Source: Physcomitrium patens
Taxonomy: Eukaryota > Streptophyta > Bryopsida > Funariales > Funariaceae
Reading direction: 5' to 3'
Assembly: GCF_000002425.4 (NCBI RefSeq)
Contig: NC_037262.1
Span: forward strand, 3,540,080 to 3,604,079
DNA length: 64,000 nucleotides
Shown here: piece after piece, positions 35,526 to 45,916 of the stretch
How positions within the stretch are numbered: the stretch's first letter is position 1
Layout: every line of letters begins with the position of its first letter
Notes under the pieces: model-generated
Database searches by the model: none
The model's input: only the letters and a program-made list of their open reading frames with translations
What the model was told of the DNA's origin: nothing
Translations under genes and position numbers: made by a program

Positions 35526-36218
35526 TAGTATATCAAATTAGAATGGAATAGATTCAAAAATAAATAAATAAATAAATGAAAACTCTTTCATTTATTATTT
35601 TTTTGGATGTTTTTGTGTTGTTTTTGTTTTGTTACTATATCCAAGATTAGAATATAATGGAGGTACTAGGCACTAAAATATGCAGGTTAAAATATTATCC
35701 TTTGTTTGTACTGTCTCTAATCTGGTTGCTATCTCTAGTCTAATTACTAGTTATAGAGAGCTCTTGGCTACAGATACGTCATAATACAAGAGGAAGATAT
35801 GGTACTGGATGGTATTGGAGCTATAAGGTGGCAATGGAGCACAAGGTCAGAAAATGGGATTGCAATGCTAAGCAATTACAAGTGGTTGTCAAAGATTGCA
35901 AAATGGTGAGGCAAGGCCAAGTTGGAGAAATATGGCACAAGAGTAGTAGGGTTGTAGATTATTGTATGCAGTGTAAGGTTGGATTATTGAGTAGAGACAA
36001 AATATTACAAGGACAGCGAGCCGCAATAGGTAGTGTAGATAGCAAGTTGCGGAGCTTAATTGCAAGGAATTGTAATGTATTAAATAATGTGGGTTGCAAG
36101 GTATTGTATCATAGGAATTGAATTAAGGTGCAGAAGCAAAACAAAGTACAAGATATATTACTAGAGTTTGATGTACGAGAATAGTTGAATTGCAGTATGC
36201 TATGTAATAGAGAGGCAT
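35526..36218 (+). other. Leader of the PHD-finger element, before the solo LTR
   Basis: Purine-rich, with many TTGCA and GTATTG words and no convincing coding frame; the 97-codon frame at 35828-36121 is Lys/Gln/Val-rich and matches nothing I know. A sequence TGGTATTGGAGC at 35810-35821 resembles the initiator-Met primer site (two differences) but lies about 285 bp from the LTR end. Confidence 0.4.
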
Positions 36219-37627
36219 TGTTGTATAGTAATACAACTATATAATGAAAATAAAATATGGATGTTATTATAGAAGAGCTTAGCAAAAAGACGTAAAACAA
36301 TAAGGATAAAAGATAGAAAGGTAGTAAAAGATTTAGTCTTAATGCTGCCTTTTTGTAGAAAGGACTTCTATTTACTTTGTAGAAGTATAGATGAACCTAA
36401 TTCAAATAAATGAGATAAGAAAATAATATAGGCATATATAAAAAAGAGTTAAGAATAGATTTTAACAAAATTTACTTCAAGAAGTCAAGAATTGATACCT
36501 AGAGAGGACTATTTGTCAACCTAGATCAAAATTAGACTCTAAGGCATAAAACTACACATCTATAGTGATTCTAAGATTTGTTTTTATAGATTAAAGAGTG
36601 GCATTTGAGAGAAAACTTAAAAAAGAATTGTTGGACATTTTTTTATGTCAATTGAATCAATATTGAGTTTTTGAAGGATTTTCAAAGTTGGTAGTATTCT
36701 GAGTTGGTTTAGATATTGAAAAATAAAAATATATCCAAAAATTTGAAGGATTCTTAAGTTGTGCAATGTATTTATAAGTGAATTTTGGGCAATGTCTTGA
36801 TGTTCTAGTTATAAATGAGTGTACAAATTTTGAGATCAATCAAATGATTAGATTAAGATATGTAAAGGTTTTTGTAGGTTGAAGTTTAAAAAATTAGAAT
36901 TTGAGGGTAAGTGAGTATTTCTAAAATCTTTAGTAATCTATCAATTGGATTGAAGTGAATTTTTTTTGTATGGATATTAGACTTAATTTCCAACATTTAG
37001 GTAAAATTTCAGAACAATTAAATGATTCAAGAAGAAGATATTGGTATTAGAAGTTCAACATTTAGGTTGAAGTAGGAAGCCATCCAATACCTAATTGGAT
37101 TATCTTGTATTTCTCTCCATTGGTAAGAGCAATCAATTTCATCTTTCTTGGATTAGGATTTAATTAGCATTTGGTTTAGAACTTAATTAGAATTTTATTA
37201 GGATTTATCTAAGATTTTCCTACAAATTAGGATTTTGTTAGCTATCATTAGGATTTGACATAAGATTTGATTAAGGTTCAATTAGGATTTTAAAATTTCT
37301 TTAGGATTTTTTTAAGGTTTCTATTTTTAATATTTTTTAAAGATCATTTTTATTTCTTTAAATATTTATTTTTATATTTCTTTAGGATTTTTATTTATTT
37401 ATTTATTTATTTATTTTTAGGATTAATTTAGGACTTCTTTGTCTTTCTTTTATAACTTCTTTTAAATTTATTTTGGATTGATCAAAGTTCAATCAAGATT
37501 ATTAAGATCTATTTAAGATTATTTAAGATTCTATTAGACTTTATACGTTTTTTTTTTGCATTTCTAATTGTCTTTCCTCAACTAAGCGCCTAGTGCATTC
37601 TCAAGTAAGAATACATGTAATACAATA
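36219..37627 (+). mobile_element. Solo LTR of the TGTTGT family inside the PHD element
   Basis: About 1.41 kb starting TGTTGTATAGTAATACAACT, which matches the LTR start at 58643 (TGTTGTGATATAATACGACT, then TATATAATGAAA in both), and ending CTAGTGCATTCTCAAGTAAG plus TAATACAATA, matching the end at 59.96 kb. An inner block, ATTGATACCTAGAGAGGACT, also matches. No internal region accompanies it, so it is a solo LTR left by recombination. Flanks are GCAT before and GCAC after, consistent with a 4-bp target duplication with one transition. Confidence 0.8.
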
Positions 37628-38290
37628 GCACAGTGTAAGAGAATTGTTTGCACTGTGCACACATTATGAAAAAAAATTGCATTGGACAATCTTACATCTG
37701 TACAATAAAAGATTTTACTATAGATATAAATATTATAATCATAAGATCCGCATCTTTAAGGAATAATGCAGCAATAGATGTTCAATACAATAGAGTCCAA
37801 ATTTGATTATTTTTAAGATAATTTTATGTATAAGAGATCCAAGGAATCCATTTTGATTTTCTATCTTTTCTCTACATTTCATTTTATTGCAATTGTCTTT
37901 TATTGTGACAAGTTTTATAATTTGTGACCATCAACTATAAGCAAGTATTGGTTGTTTCAATTCACTTTTGATTCTTGCTTATATATTGTTAGAAATCAAA
38001 ATCTAGTGTTAATTTTTGGATTTTATTTTTAGTACCTTTTTTTAATTGTGGATATTATTTCTAGAGGTTTTTTTATAGTTGTTCTATTTTATATTTATAC
38101 TAATTTATATTAATAGGCATACTATAGAAATTAGGTTGGATTGATGGCTAGTAAGATCTTTTTATTCATGGATTAGTTAAACATGTAGTAATTCAAATGT
38201 GATTATTGGTAAATTACAAAGCTTAGTGGTTTTGTATACACACGTTGTCCTTTTAGTCTTTAGATAGTTGTAGGTATCCAAATAGTCCAT
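37628..38290. other. Leader of the PHD element, after the solo LTR
   Basis: Non-coding. It opens with a perfect inverted repeat, GCACAGTG (37628-37635) and CACTGTGC (37651-37658), that could form an 8-bp stem. The rest is AT-rich up to the Gag start. Confidence 0.45.
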
Positions 38291-39620
38291 TTTATGGTAC
38301 ATATTAGGAGTCAATATTATCAATCTCCTTCACCAAATTACTTGGATAGTAACCACACTAAGAACTTTAAGCGAAGAGTAGATATTAATAAGGCTTTTGA
38401 ACCTGTTTCAGCATTAGATAGTACATGGAGGCTTTGGATTGTAAGGATGGATACATTTTACGAGATAGAAAATAATCTTTATAATATGGTGAAAGATAGA
38501 TTCTTAGGAAGAATTGGAGGCATTTTTTTGCGAGATTAGAGATTCAAGTTTCAAACATAGATGAAGATAAAGCAAAAAAAGTTTTCTACTTTGAATGAGT
38601 GGTATATCTTTGAGCTTTTATTACAATACTTGGAGTATGATGTGCTCCAAATCTATGAAAAATAGAATGAAGAATAGTCACTTGAATTGTGTAAAGTAGA
38701 ACATTATTAAGAGACATATATAGAGCTTATTTAAGTTCTTAAAGAAGATGTTATTTCAAGCTTCATGCCTTTAGTGAAGAAAGAAGATCTAATTTAAAGA
38801 GAAGTTGGTATATTTTTAGAAGATACCTAAAAAAAAGAAGTAGCTACATTCTTAACTAGCACTCCAATTACTTTGTTTTGCATGGCTTAAGCAATGAAAG
38901 CAACTTTATTTGTAATAAGAGAGCCACCATCATTTGAACTTCTCCAATTGTTTATTAAGCATTTAGAATTCGAGTATGGAGATTTTAGGCATGATTAAAT
39001 GCAACACACTTAAGACTTGTTTTGAAAAAGAAGATGCTCTATGTACCATGTATACTTGTTTGGCTTGATTTGCAATAGAATTAAAGGTGTATTTACCAAA
39101 AGCCAACTTATTAAGATTTTTTCATCTAAAATTGACAAGTGACTCTTGGATTTAGCTACATCAAAAATTATTTTCAACTATTATGGTAAGACAACTTTAG
39201 CACAAGTATTTTTTAAATATTCAAAAATGTAATAAGATACTTTATCAATATGATGCTATTGATATGGTAGCTCAGATGACAAATGTGTCTAAGTTGAAGA
39301 AGATGGAAATTATCACAAGTAACTTAGCAAAAATTCAACTTAAATAGGCTATGCATTGTTAGAAGTGTGATGAATTTGATTACACAAATAATAATTCTAA
39401 TTGTTCCAAGAAGAAGAAAGCCTTATATATAAAGAAGTCTAAGCCAAAAGCTAAGATGGCTAAAATAGGAGATAAATCTGAAAAAAAGAAATTAAAGTGT
39501 ATTCATTGTAATAAGTTTAATTAAAATGAAGATAATTGCTTTATATTACGTCCACACAAATAGCCTACTTTGGATTAAAAAAATGCTTTAGAAACTAAAA
39601 TTATTAAGGTAAAGAAGAGA
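38291..39620 (+). pseudogene. PHD element: Gag relic with zinc knuckles
   Basis: A readable piece at 38294-38539 is followed by decayed Gag. Near 39352-39570 come Lys-rich text (KKSKPKAKMAKIGDKSEKKK) and two knuckle-like groups: one with C-x2-C and a displaced His or Tyr, and a clear C-I-H-C-N-K-F-N-stop-N-E-D-N-C in which the His position is a stop. Stops occur every 20-60 codons. Nucleocapsid assignment rests on this pair and on position between LTR and protease. Confidence 0.65.
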
Positions 39621-40379
39621 TTCATTAGTATGGCCTCATAAGGCCTAGTTATTGGATCACATGTGACTTCTAAAAGTAAAACAATTTCTTCTTCTCTAAA
39701 AAATTATATGCTAGGTACATCAAGACAAATGATGGTTACAGCTACGACATGAGCCCAAATAACAGCTAAGCATATGGTTTCTATAATAAGTGAGATATTA
39801 GAACCTTTGTCACGCTATCCAAATAATTGTAGAAATTCTAATATTCATGTACAATTGCTTTTTATCATTTGGCCTTGCAAATATTAATTTTGCAATAAAG
39901 CCATTTATTTCAAATTCAACACAAGATGAAAATACTAGTATTAAAAATAAAGTACATACTTTGGCTTATAAGATATTGAATATTCTTATATTTTTCTAGT
40001 GTTGATTTATTAGATTCAAAATTTAAATTAATAGGGATCTTTCAATTGATTGATAAAATGTTGGAAGGCAAAGTGCTTATGCTATTGTTACATGAGGCTT
40101 AAGCAATCACAAAGCCTTCAACATATGAAGTTTTAGCTAAGTTACAAGTAAAGCTTGTAACTAAAGCTATTGCCATATTTAATAAATATTATTTAAAAGC
40201 TAAAAATATAAATCCTTTAAGTGAATTATCATTGGCTACAAAGGTAGCATTTTTTTTAATGTTGTAGCTAGACTTGCTTAAGAACATCAAAATTTGTGCC
40301 TAAGAGCTGCATAATTACTTAACAACAATAATGTGCTTATTATTAGTTTTAATAGTAATAATACGACTTATGCTATATT

Positions 40380-40730
40380 TTTATATATTATCTTAGATTT
40401 TGGCATTTAACCAATTATGATTAATAAGTGGCTTGCTAAAAAATTAGGTTTCACTTCTATAGACTTTGAATTTTATCTTTTTACCATTGTCACTTCAATA
40501 AGAGGCATGAAACAAGCTACTAGCTATACTAAGCAATCTTTACAATTAATATTTTATAGTGGATTTGGTCCACTATATTCATACTTATTTCTAAAGTATG
40601 TAGTGATTAGTGCCATCAATTATGATATTTTAATAGGTCAACATGCCCTTTATTCATTTGATTTTGGCTTTGATAATTGGACTAAAGAAATATAGATTTG
40701 ACCAAGATGGTCTATTAATAATAAAAAAAA
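40380..40730 (+). pseudogene. PHD element: aspartic protease relic
   Basis: The open stretch 40417-40695 contains MINKWLAKKLGF (the flap-side helix following the active site), SLQLIFYSGFGPLYSYLFLK, and NYDILIGQHALYSFDFGFD, the last matching the YDILIG-type strand of retroviral-like proteases. The catalytic D-S/T-G should fall just before the Met, near 40400, where DFGI is read (Asp kept, context altered). It is inactive as a gene because of flanking stops. Confidence 0.6.
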
Positions 40731-42390
40731 GAATTCATTTCAATCATATTTATAGAAATTATTATGAATATGTCAGCAAAAATCTTATTTGCTTGTGATG
40801 CATTGGTATCTAACTTGCCTTGTAGAGTAATTCTATTAGAAGAGACATTAGCATTTATGTCTCATTTTTTAAGACCACCTAACCCACCATCTTTAGAAAT
40901 TCATGCAAAATGTTAGAAAGATCCATCTCTTCTTTGGATAACAAGTATAAAACTTTTCTACCAATGTAAAGAGATTGCATCTTCATTGGATATATTAAAG
41001 ATTCTAAAATCTTCTTTCTTATCTATCTTTGCTCAACATATTCATTGGCATCTATCAAATGAAGGTATTAATCTTGTGGAATTCTTTGCAAGTATTGATA
41101 CAAGTTTGGCAGTAGTATTAGAGGTTGAGCTTATTGTTCAATAATACATTCACATAGATATTAGAATTATACTTAACTAAGGAATCCGACATCATCTCTA
41201 AAGTTTCTTGATTATAAATCTTAAATAATTACAACCTCTTGCTATTCTTGGTTATTTTAGCCAATTCCTTCATGATATCACCTTTATTAGTAATGAAGAT
41301 TTGACAAAATTAGATAGTATAGACTTATTGATTGCTAAATGGCCTTACCAAGGTTATTTTTGTACTAGAGTAAGTCAAGGATTAGATGATCTTCAATCCA
41401 ATTTATTTAAAAATTTGATGTGACTTACTTAGTAGTGGTTTATATATTAAATCATATCACTTTGATACATTTTTAAAAATGTACCACCATTCTGTGACAT
41501 TTTAAGATAAGTATTAGAATCTTATCAATATATTAATCAATCCCTTAGTCCTTTAATCTATGTGGATGTTGCGGCTTTGAGCTCTTATATCCATCAACCT
41601 TGTTTGATTTGGATCAATGTGGCATTATTTCATGTCCTTACAAAAATACTTTTTAGAATTAAATGACCTCTTGGATGCCATATTGATGATATCTTGGATG
41701 ATAATGAAATTTCATTGGTTGTTACTAAGACTGATGAACCTCCTCTTGCCTTGATTAATAAGATCGAAGTATCTTGTAGCACATTTCCTACATTTATAAT
41801 ATTTCTAGCATCATTTGTATTTTGAGCATATAAATTTAGTATGATTTGGGATATTAATTCATAAACCTATAAAGAATCTAATGCCAATGAAAGGAAGTGT
41901 GCCATGGACTTTTTAATTGGCACTACAATTATATATGATCTCATTAAATGACAATGTTATTTATGCTCAGACAAGGCTATAGACTTCAATACTTTAATAT
42001 GGATTTTTGGTATATGCCTTATTATTCAAAAGCATTTTTATGATCATGTTAATACTTTGAGGTCAAAAAACAATAGTCATGAAGTAGTAGATCTTGAATT
42101 TACTAAGGTTGAAGTATCCAAGTTTTATCTAGCTTATCATTTACTAGTTGCTATATTCATGGTGTTATCCTTTTTAATAGTACCCCACAAGATCATGTGA
42201 TGCATTTACAAGCAATGTTAAGTGATTATGGCAATAAAAATTATGCTTGTATAATAAAAAGTATAAATTCTTCCATAAATTGTTATCATATTTGAATCAC
42301 ATGATTATTCCAAGAAATCTTTGCATACAATAAGCAAAGATAGAAATCTTACAAAAAATCTCAATCCCAAGTGATATTTCATAATTTTGG
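40731..42390 (+). pseudogene. PHD element: protease-RT linker and RT palm, badly decayed
   Basis: Fragments of coding texture persist but no Y-x-D-D box is visible. The end of the RT palm can be read near 42175-42260 (FNSTPQDHVMHLQAMLSDYG, the thumb-side helix that follows the catalytic strand). Part of the palm seems lost to deletion. Confidence 0.55.
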
Positions 42391-42965
42391 GCTTTCTTAG
42401 GATTGGCAAACTACTACTTAAGGTTTGTTAAAAATTATAGCATCATTGCCAAGTCTTTAATTATTCTCACAGATAAAGATCAACCATGGACTTGGAAATG
42501 TGAGCAATAACATACATTTGAAACATTGAAACAAAAGTTAGATTTAATTCTAATGCTTTAACATCCAAATGCAAATAGACCTTTTCAACTACTACATGTA
42601 GATTAGAAAGTAGTAGGATTGAAAGTAGTCTTCATACAAAAAGATGATGTAGAATGAAAATATATTATTGTATTTGCTTCTAAAAGTAATAACCATGTAG
42701 AGTCAAATTTTTCATCTTTTAAAGGAGAAGCTTTGGCAATAATTTGGGCCATTTCTCACTTTTAACTTTACTTATATGGTCAAAATTTTATATTAATAAC
42801 TGACTATTAACCTTTGAAGTAGCTTATGGAGTCAGACAAACTTATTGGCAAGCTTAGAAGATGAGCTTTGTTGCTTCAAGAATATGACTTTGAGGTTGTA
42901 CATTGGACATGCATTACCAATTTGGATACTAATGGACTTTCTCATAATCCATGTCCTATACAATA
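42391..42965 (+). pseudogene. PHD element: RT connection and RNase H relic
   Basis: Reads FLGLANYYLRFVKNYSIIAK (with one frame adjustment), then the tether, then RNase H: IVFASKSNNHVESNFSSFKG, EALAIIWAISHF, the ITDY-x-PLK-LMESDKL block, and EVVHWTCITNLDTNGLSHNP at the end (normally H-R-x-G-x-x-N-x-x-D-x-LSR). Catalytic Asp and Glu positions are mostly retained, but several Gln and Trp codons are stops. Assignment to Ty3/gypsy RNase H is secure. Confidence 0.85.
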
Positions 42966-44020
42966 AGTCTTAATCAAAGCTTGATGGCATAGAAATTATG
43001 ATGAAGAGATAGTTTCTAGATGACATGCAGCCATATACTTGACTTTGATATTAGGTTCTATAATCATGGTTCTTGATTAGAATTCTAATAAAGAATTTGA
43101 CAAGAATTGAGTAATTAGCAATATGTAAGAAGATCTTGTAGTCTTGTACAAGCTTCAACAAAGAAAATTTTCTTCAACTATCTCTAACATAGAAAGAAAT
43201 AGGATTAGTTACCAAATAATGAGATTTTATTATGAGATTTTTATTTTATTTCATTTTATGCATGGCATGATGGAGCTAGGTGCATAGTTCTAAGGCCAGA
43301 TCAAAGAGCCTCTTTAATATTCCAAGTACATGAAGAACTTGAATATTTTGGAGTACATAAGAAATTCTATGTTATATAATCAATATTGATAGAGTAGTAT
43401 GTATCAATAAGTGGTGACATATGTTTCTTGATATGAAGTATGTGATTGAATTAAATCATGTTTTAAAATCTTATTACCTTAATTGAAGCCATTACTTATT
43501 ATGGATTTATGTTATTGTTGATTTTTAGACTTTGTTGCATAACATGTTGTTACCTCACATGGAGTTAAATATGTTTTGCTATGGATTGTGATGGGTTATT
43601 GCTTTAGTAGATAAGCATCTTTGAAATCTTATAGTCCTTACTAGTTGTATAAATAGGAGCCAATTCTATTCAGCTCAATATGTGAGAAGCTAGCTCCAAT
43701 TGTAAATCTAGATGATTTTCATGTTTAGGCTCAATGTCTATATGACGAAGTTTTTTAAACAAGCCATGTCTATGGCTATAAAAAATTTATTTATTGCTCA
43801 ACATTGCAACTCTTTATGATATACTTGCATCCATAGTAGAGTTTATTAATCTTAGTTATAAAGATTCTTTAAAAGAAATTATCTATATTTGCAATATGAA
43901 GTGCTTATAATACTTTATGTTAAGGAAAGGCACACAATTCTATATATAAAAGATGTATTATCTAGTGGTATTTTTTTATTAGAAAGCAATGATGGACAAG
44001 AGTGTTAGAATCATTTAAAG
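42966..44020 (+). pseudogene. PHD element: integrase relic
   Basis: Readable parts: VHEELEYFGVHKKF with its following block (the HHCC zinc region, normally H-E-x-x-GH-x-G), and a core start written DFVA-stop-HVVTSHGVKYVLLWIV near 43520-43590, matching the first-Asp strand of an integrase core. The second Asp and Glu cannot be placed. It ends with a Cys-rich link: SCAPCHLPIDDSIYPKLAV at 44022-44080. Confidence 0.65.
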
Positions 44021-44235
44021 AGTTGTGCTCCTTGTCATCTTCCTATTGATGACTCTATATATCCTAAATTGGCAGTTCTGCCAATTGATCTTTTTTATTT
44101 TATATGTAGTGAGAAAGAAAGAACTGCTACTATATTTTTATGTGATTAATGTAAAGTTGGTGGCATATAGTATATTTGACACGATCTATTTCAATTCTCC
44201 TATTAAAAGATTAGATTTGTCTTCATTGTAAGAAG
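44021..44235 (+). pseudogene. PHD element: C-terminal PHD-finger-like zinc domain
   Basis: After the CAPCHLP link the frame reads Y-F-I-C-S-E-K-E-R, then FLCD-stop-C-K-V-G. With one base missing near 44160 it continues W-H-I-V-Y-L and, after a 13-residue spacer, I-C-L-H-C, spanning 44096-44229. This is the Cys4-His-Cys3 layout of a PHD finger, with ligands in order Tyr(for Cys), Cys, Cys, Cys, His, Tyr(for Cys), Cys, Cys; both Tyr codons are TAT, one G-to-A change from TGT. PHD fingers read histone H3 tails. Here the domain takes the place that a chromodomain holds in chromoviruses. The layout is seen in the sequence; the targeting role is inferred. Confidence 0.7.
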
Positions 44236-44439
44236 TCTCCTAACCATGCCTTATTTCTTGATAAGAATTGAAGATTTCTTCTATTTTGTTTGTTATACAC
44301 TTCGGTGGTCTGATTGCTATAATATTAATTTGGAGGAGTACAATTTAGCAATAATATCGTTGTAGCATTCATCTTTAATGATGTGTATTTTGTAATCCTA
44401 ATTGATTAGAAGGGTTCTTAATCAATTAAGGGAGCTACT
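44236..44439 (+). other. PHD element: 3' non-coding segment with polypurine tract
   Basis: Short segment between the zinc domain and 3' LTR, ending AATTAAGGGAGCTACT, where AAGGGAG is a plausible polypurine tract. Confidence 0.45.
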
Positions 44440-44898
44440 TGAAAGTGTATTGGATATGTGTTTATATTTGGTTTAAATTATATACTTTATGATTGATTTG
44501 TAGCACTCAATGTGTTGTGTGTAATAATTTTTGTTTATACAACAATTGTCATATAATATAGCATTGGATGCCAGATCCCATTGAATGTATGTAATTTAAT
44601 TTGGTTAGTATTTTTTCATCTATTGATAGTTTTTTGTTAGTTGACTTTATTCATATTAATTAGGATTTAAGTACTTAAGTGGAAAAAAGTACTTGACTTA
44701 ACATTCTTGTCAAATCAATTCTTATGAGTGATTTTGAAGGTGAAAGAACTTATTGTAAGGATTTGCTTGGCTATGGTGTTTTCGCCATTTTAGTGAAGCT
44801 TTAGGGTTTCTCTTATTTCCACACTTGCACTCTTGCATTCTCTTTCTATGGTATGAGAGATAGCTTGACTTAGTTTGGTATAGATTTCTAATTTTTTC
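44440..44898 (+). mobile_element. 3' LTR of the PHD-finger element
   Basis: Starts TGAAAGTGTATTGGATATGT right after the purine tract and aligns with the 5' LTR at 35.14-35.53 kb from its position 108 onward. Length about 460 bp. The divergence between the two LTRs, about one base in five by eye, points to an old insertion. Confidence 0.78.
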
Positions 44899-45003
44899 TT
44901 AAGAATGTATTGGGTGTACATTTGCATTTGGTTTAAATTACACACATTATGATTGGTTTGTAGCACTTTATGTATTGTATGTAACAATCTTTATTTACAT
45001 GAT
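44899..45003 (+). mobile_element. Start of a second LTR copy, truncated
   Basis: TTAAGAATGTATTGGGTGTA and the following 85 bp repeat the first 105 bp of the 3' LTR: GGTTTAAATTACACAC against GGTTTAAATTATATAC, and GATTGGTTTGTAGCACT against GATTGATTTGTAGCACT. The similarity stops at about 45003, where unrelated sequence begins. Confidence 0.7.
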
Positions 45004-45279
45004 AACTACAAAAATTTGAATCTTTAGATTCTTTTGTTTCGACCTTACTTTTTTTTCCAACTTTATTACATCATGGACCAAACCCATGCTAAATAATATG
45101 GTATTTTGTTGCTCTTGCCAAAAAGATTGAAAACACTTTATATAACCTCCAAAAATAACTTTCATGAAAACAACCAAACAAAAAGAATCCGAAAATATAT
45201 GCTGTAAAAGCTCACCAACAATTTGTTGCAACCTCAGAACCACCATCACAACACATCTAGAGAGAGACTGTGGAGCTTG

Positions 45280-45884
45280 AGGTAAGTGACAGCTGGGGGG
45301 AGTCGTATGTTTTTTTTTGTATTTCGAGGCGGTGTTGTGAGTCGTCCTGCAGCTGCGACTGATTTGAGGGAGTGGTGTGGCAGTTGTTCACGAGTTTTCG
45401 ATCTGATTGTTCGCTCCTATTGGAGAGGAAGCTCAAGAGAAAGGATAATAAGTCTGTTGGAACGTACAAAAGAGTGCCTGATGGCCCCCGAGAGGTCATG
45501 GTGGCGATGCGGTTCATTTTGCAGATAAAATTGGTGGCACTCGCTTGGCTTTCCATTGGAAGAAACGCCAGGTTGCAAAGCAACAGGGGAGTGATGTTAG
45601 TGACATGGGAGCCCTTTCTCCCTTCCTTCGAGATGGATTTGATGCTCCTGTTCTTTGAATCCCTGTTCCTGTGGGTAAGGTTTTCTTCTCCATCACATCG
45701 CAATGCGTACCTGAGATATATGTACATTTTCAGAACTTTCTAATATACGACACAATCTTTCTTTCTCTAGGTGTCAAATTAGTTATTAAAATTGGTTAAC
45801 AGAAAAATTGGGAGAATGTCGCCACCGGAGCTATCCCACCTTGTGTGTTTCGTTGTTGTGTACAAAGTGGTGAAAAGAGAGCGA

Positions 45885-45916
<32 letters not shown>

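Noticed and set aside
35828-36121. 97-codon ORF in the PHD element leader
   Set aside because: Composition follows repeated TTGCA/GTATTG words; no match to Gag and no conserved pattern. Kept as non-coding leader.
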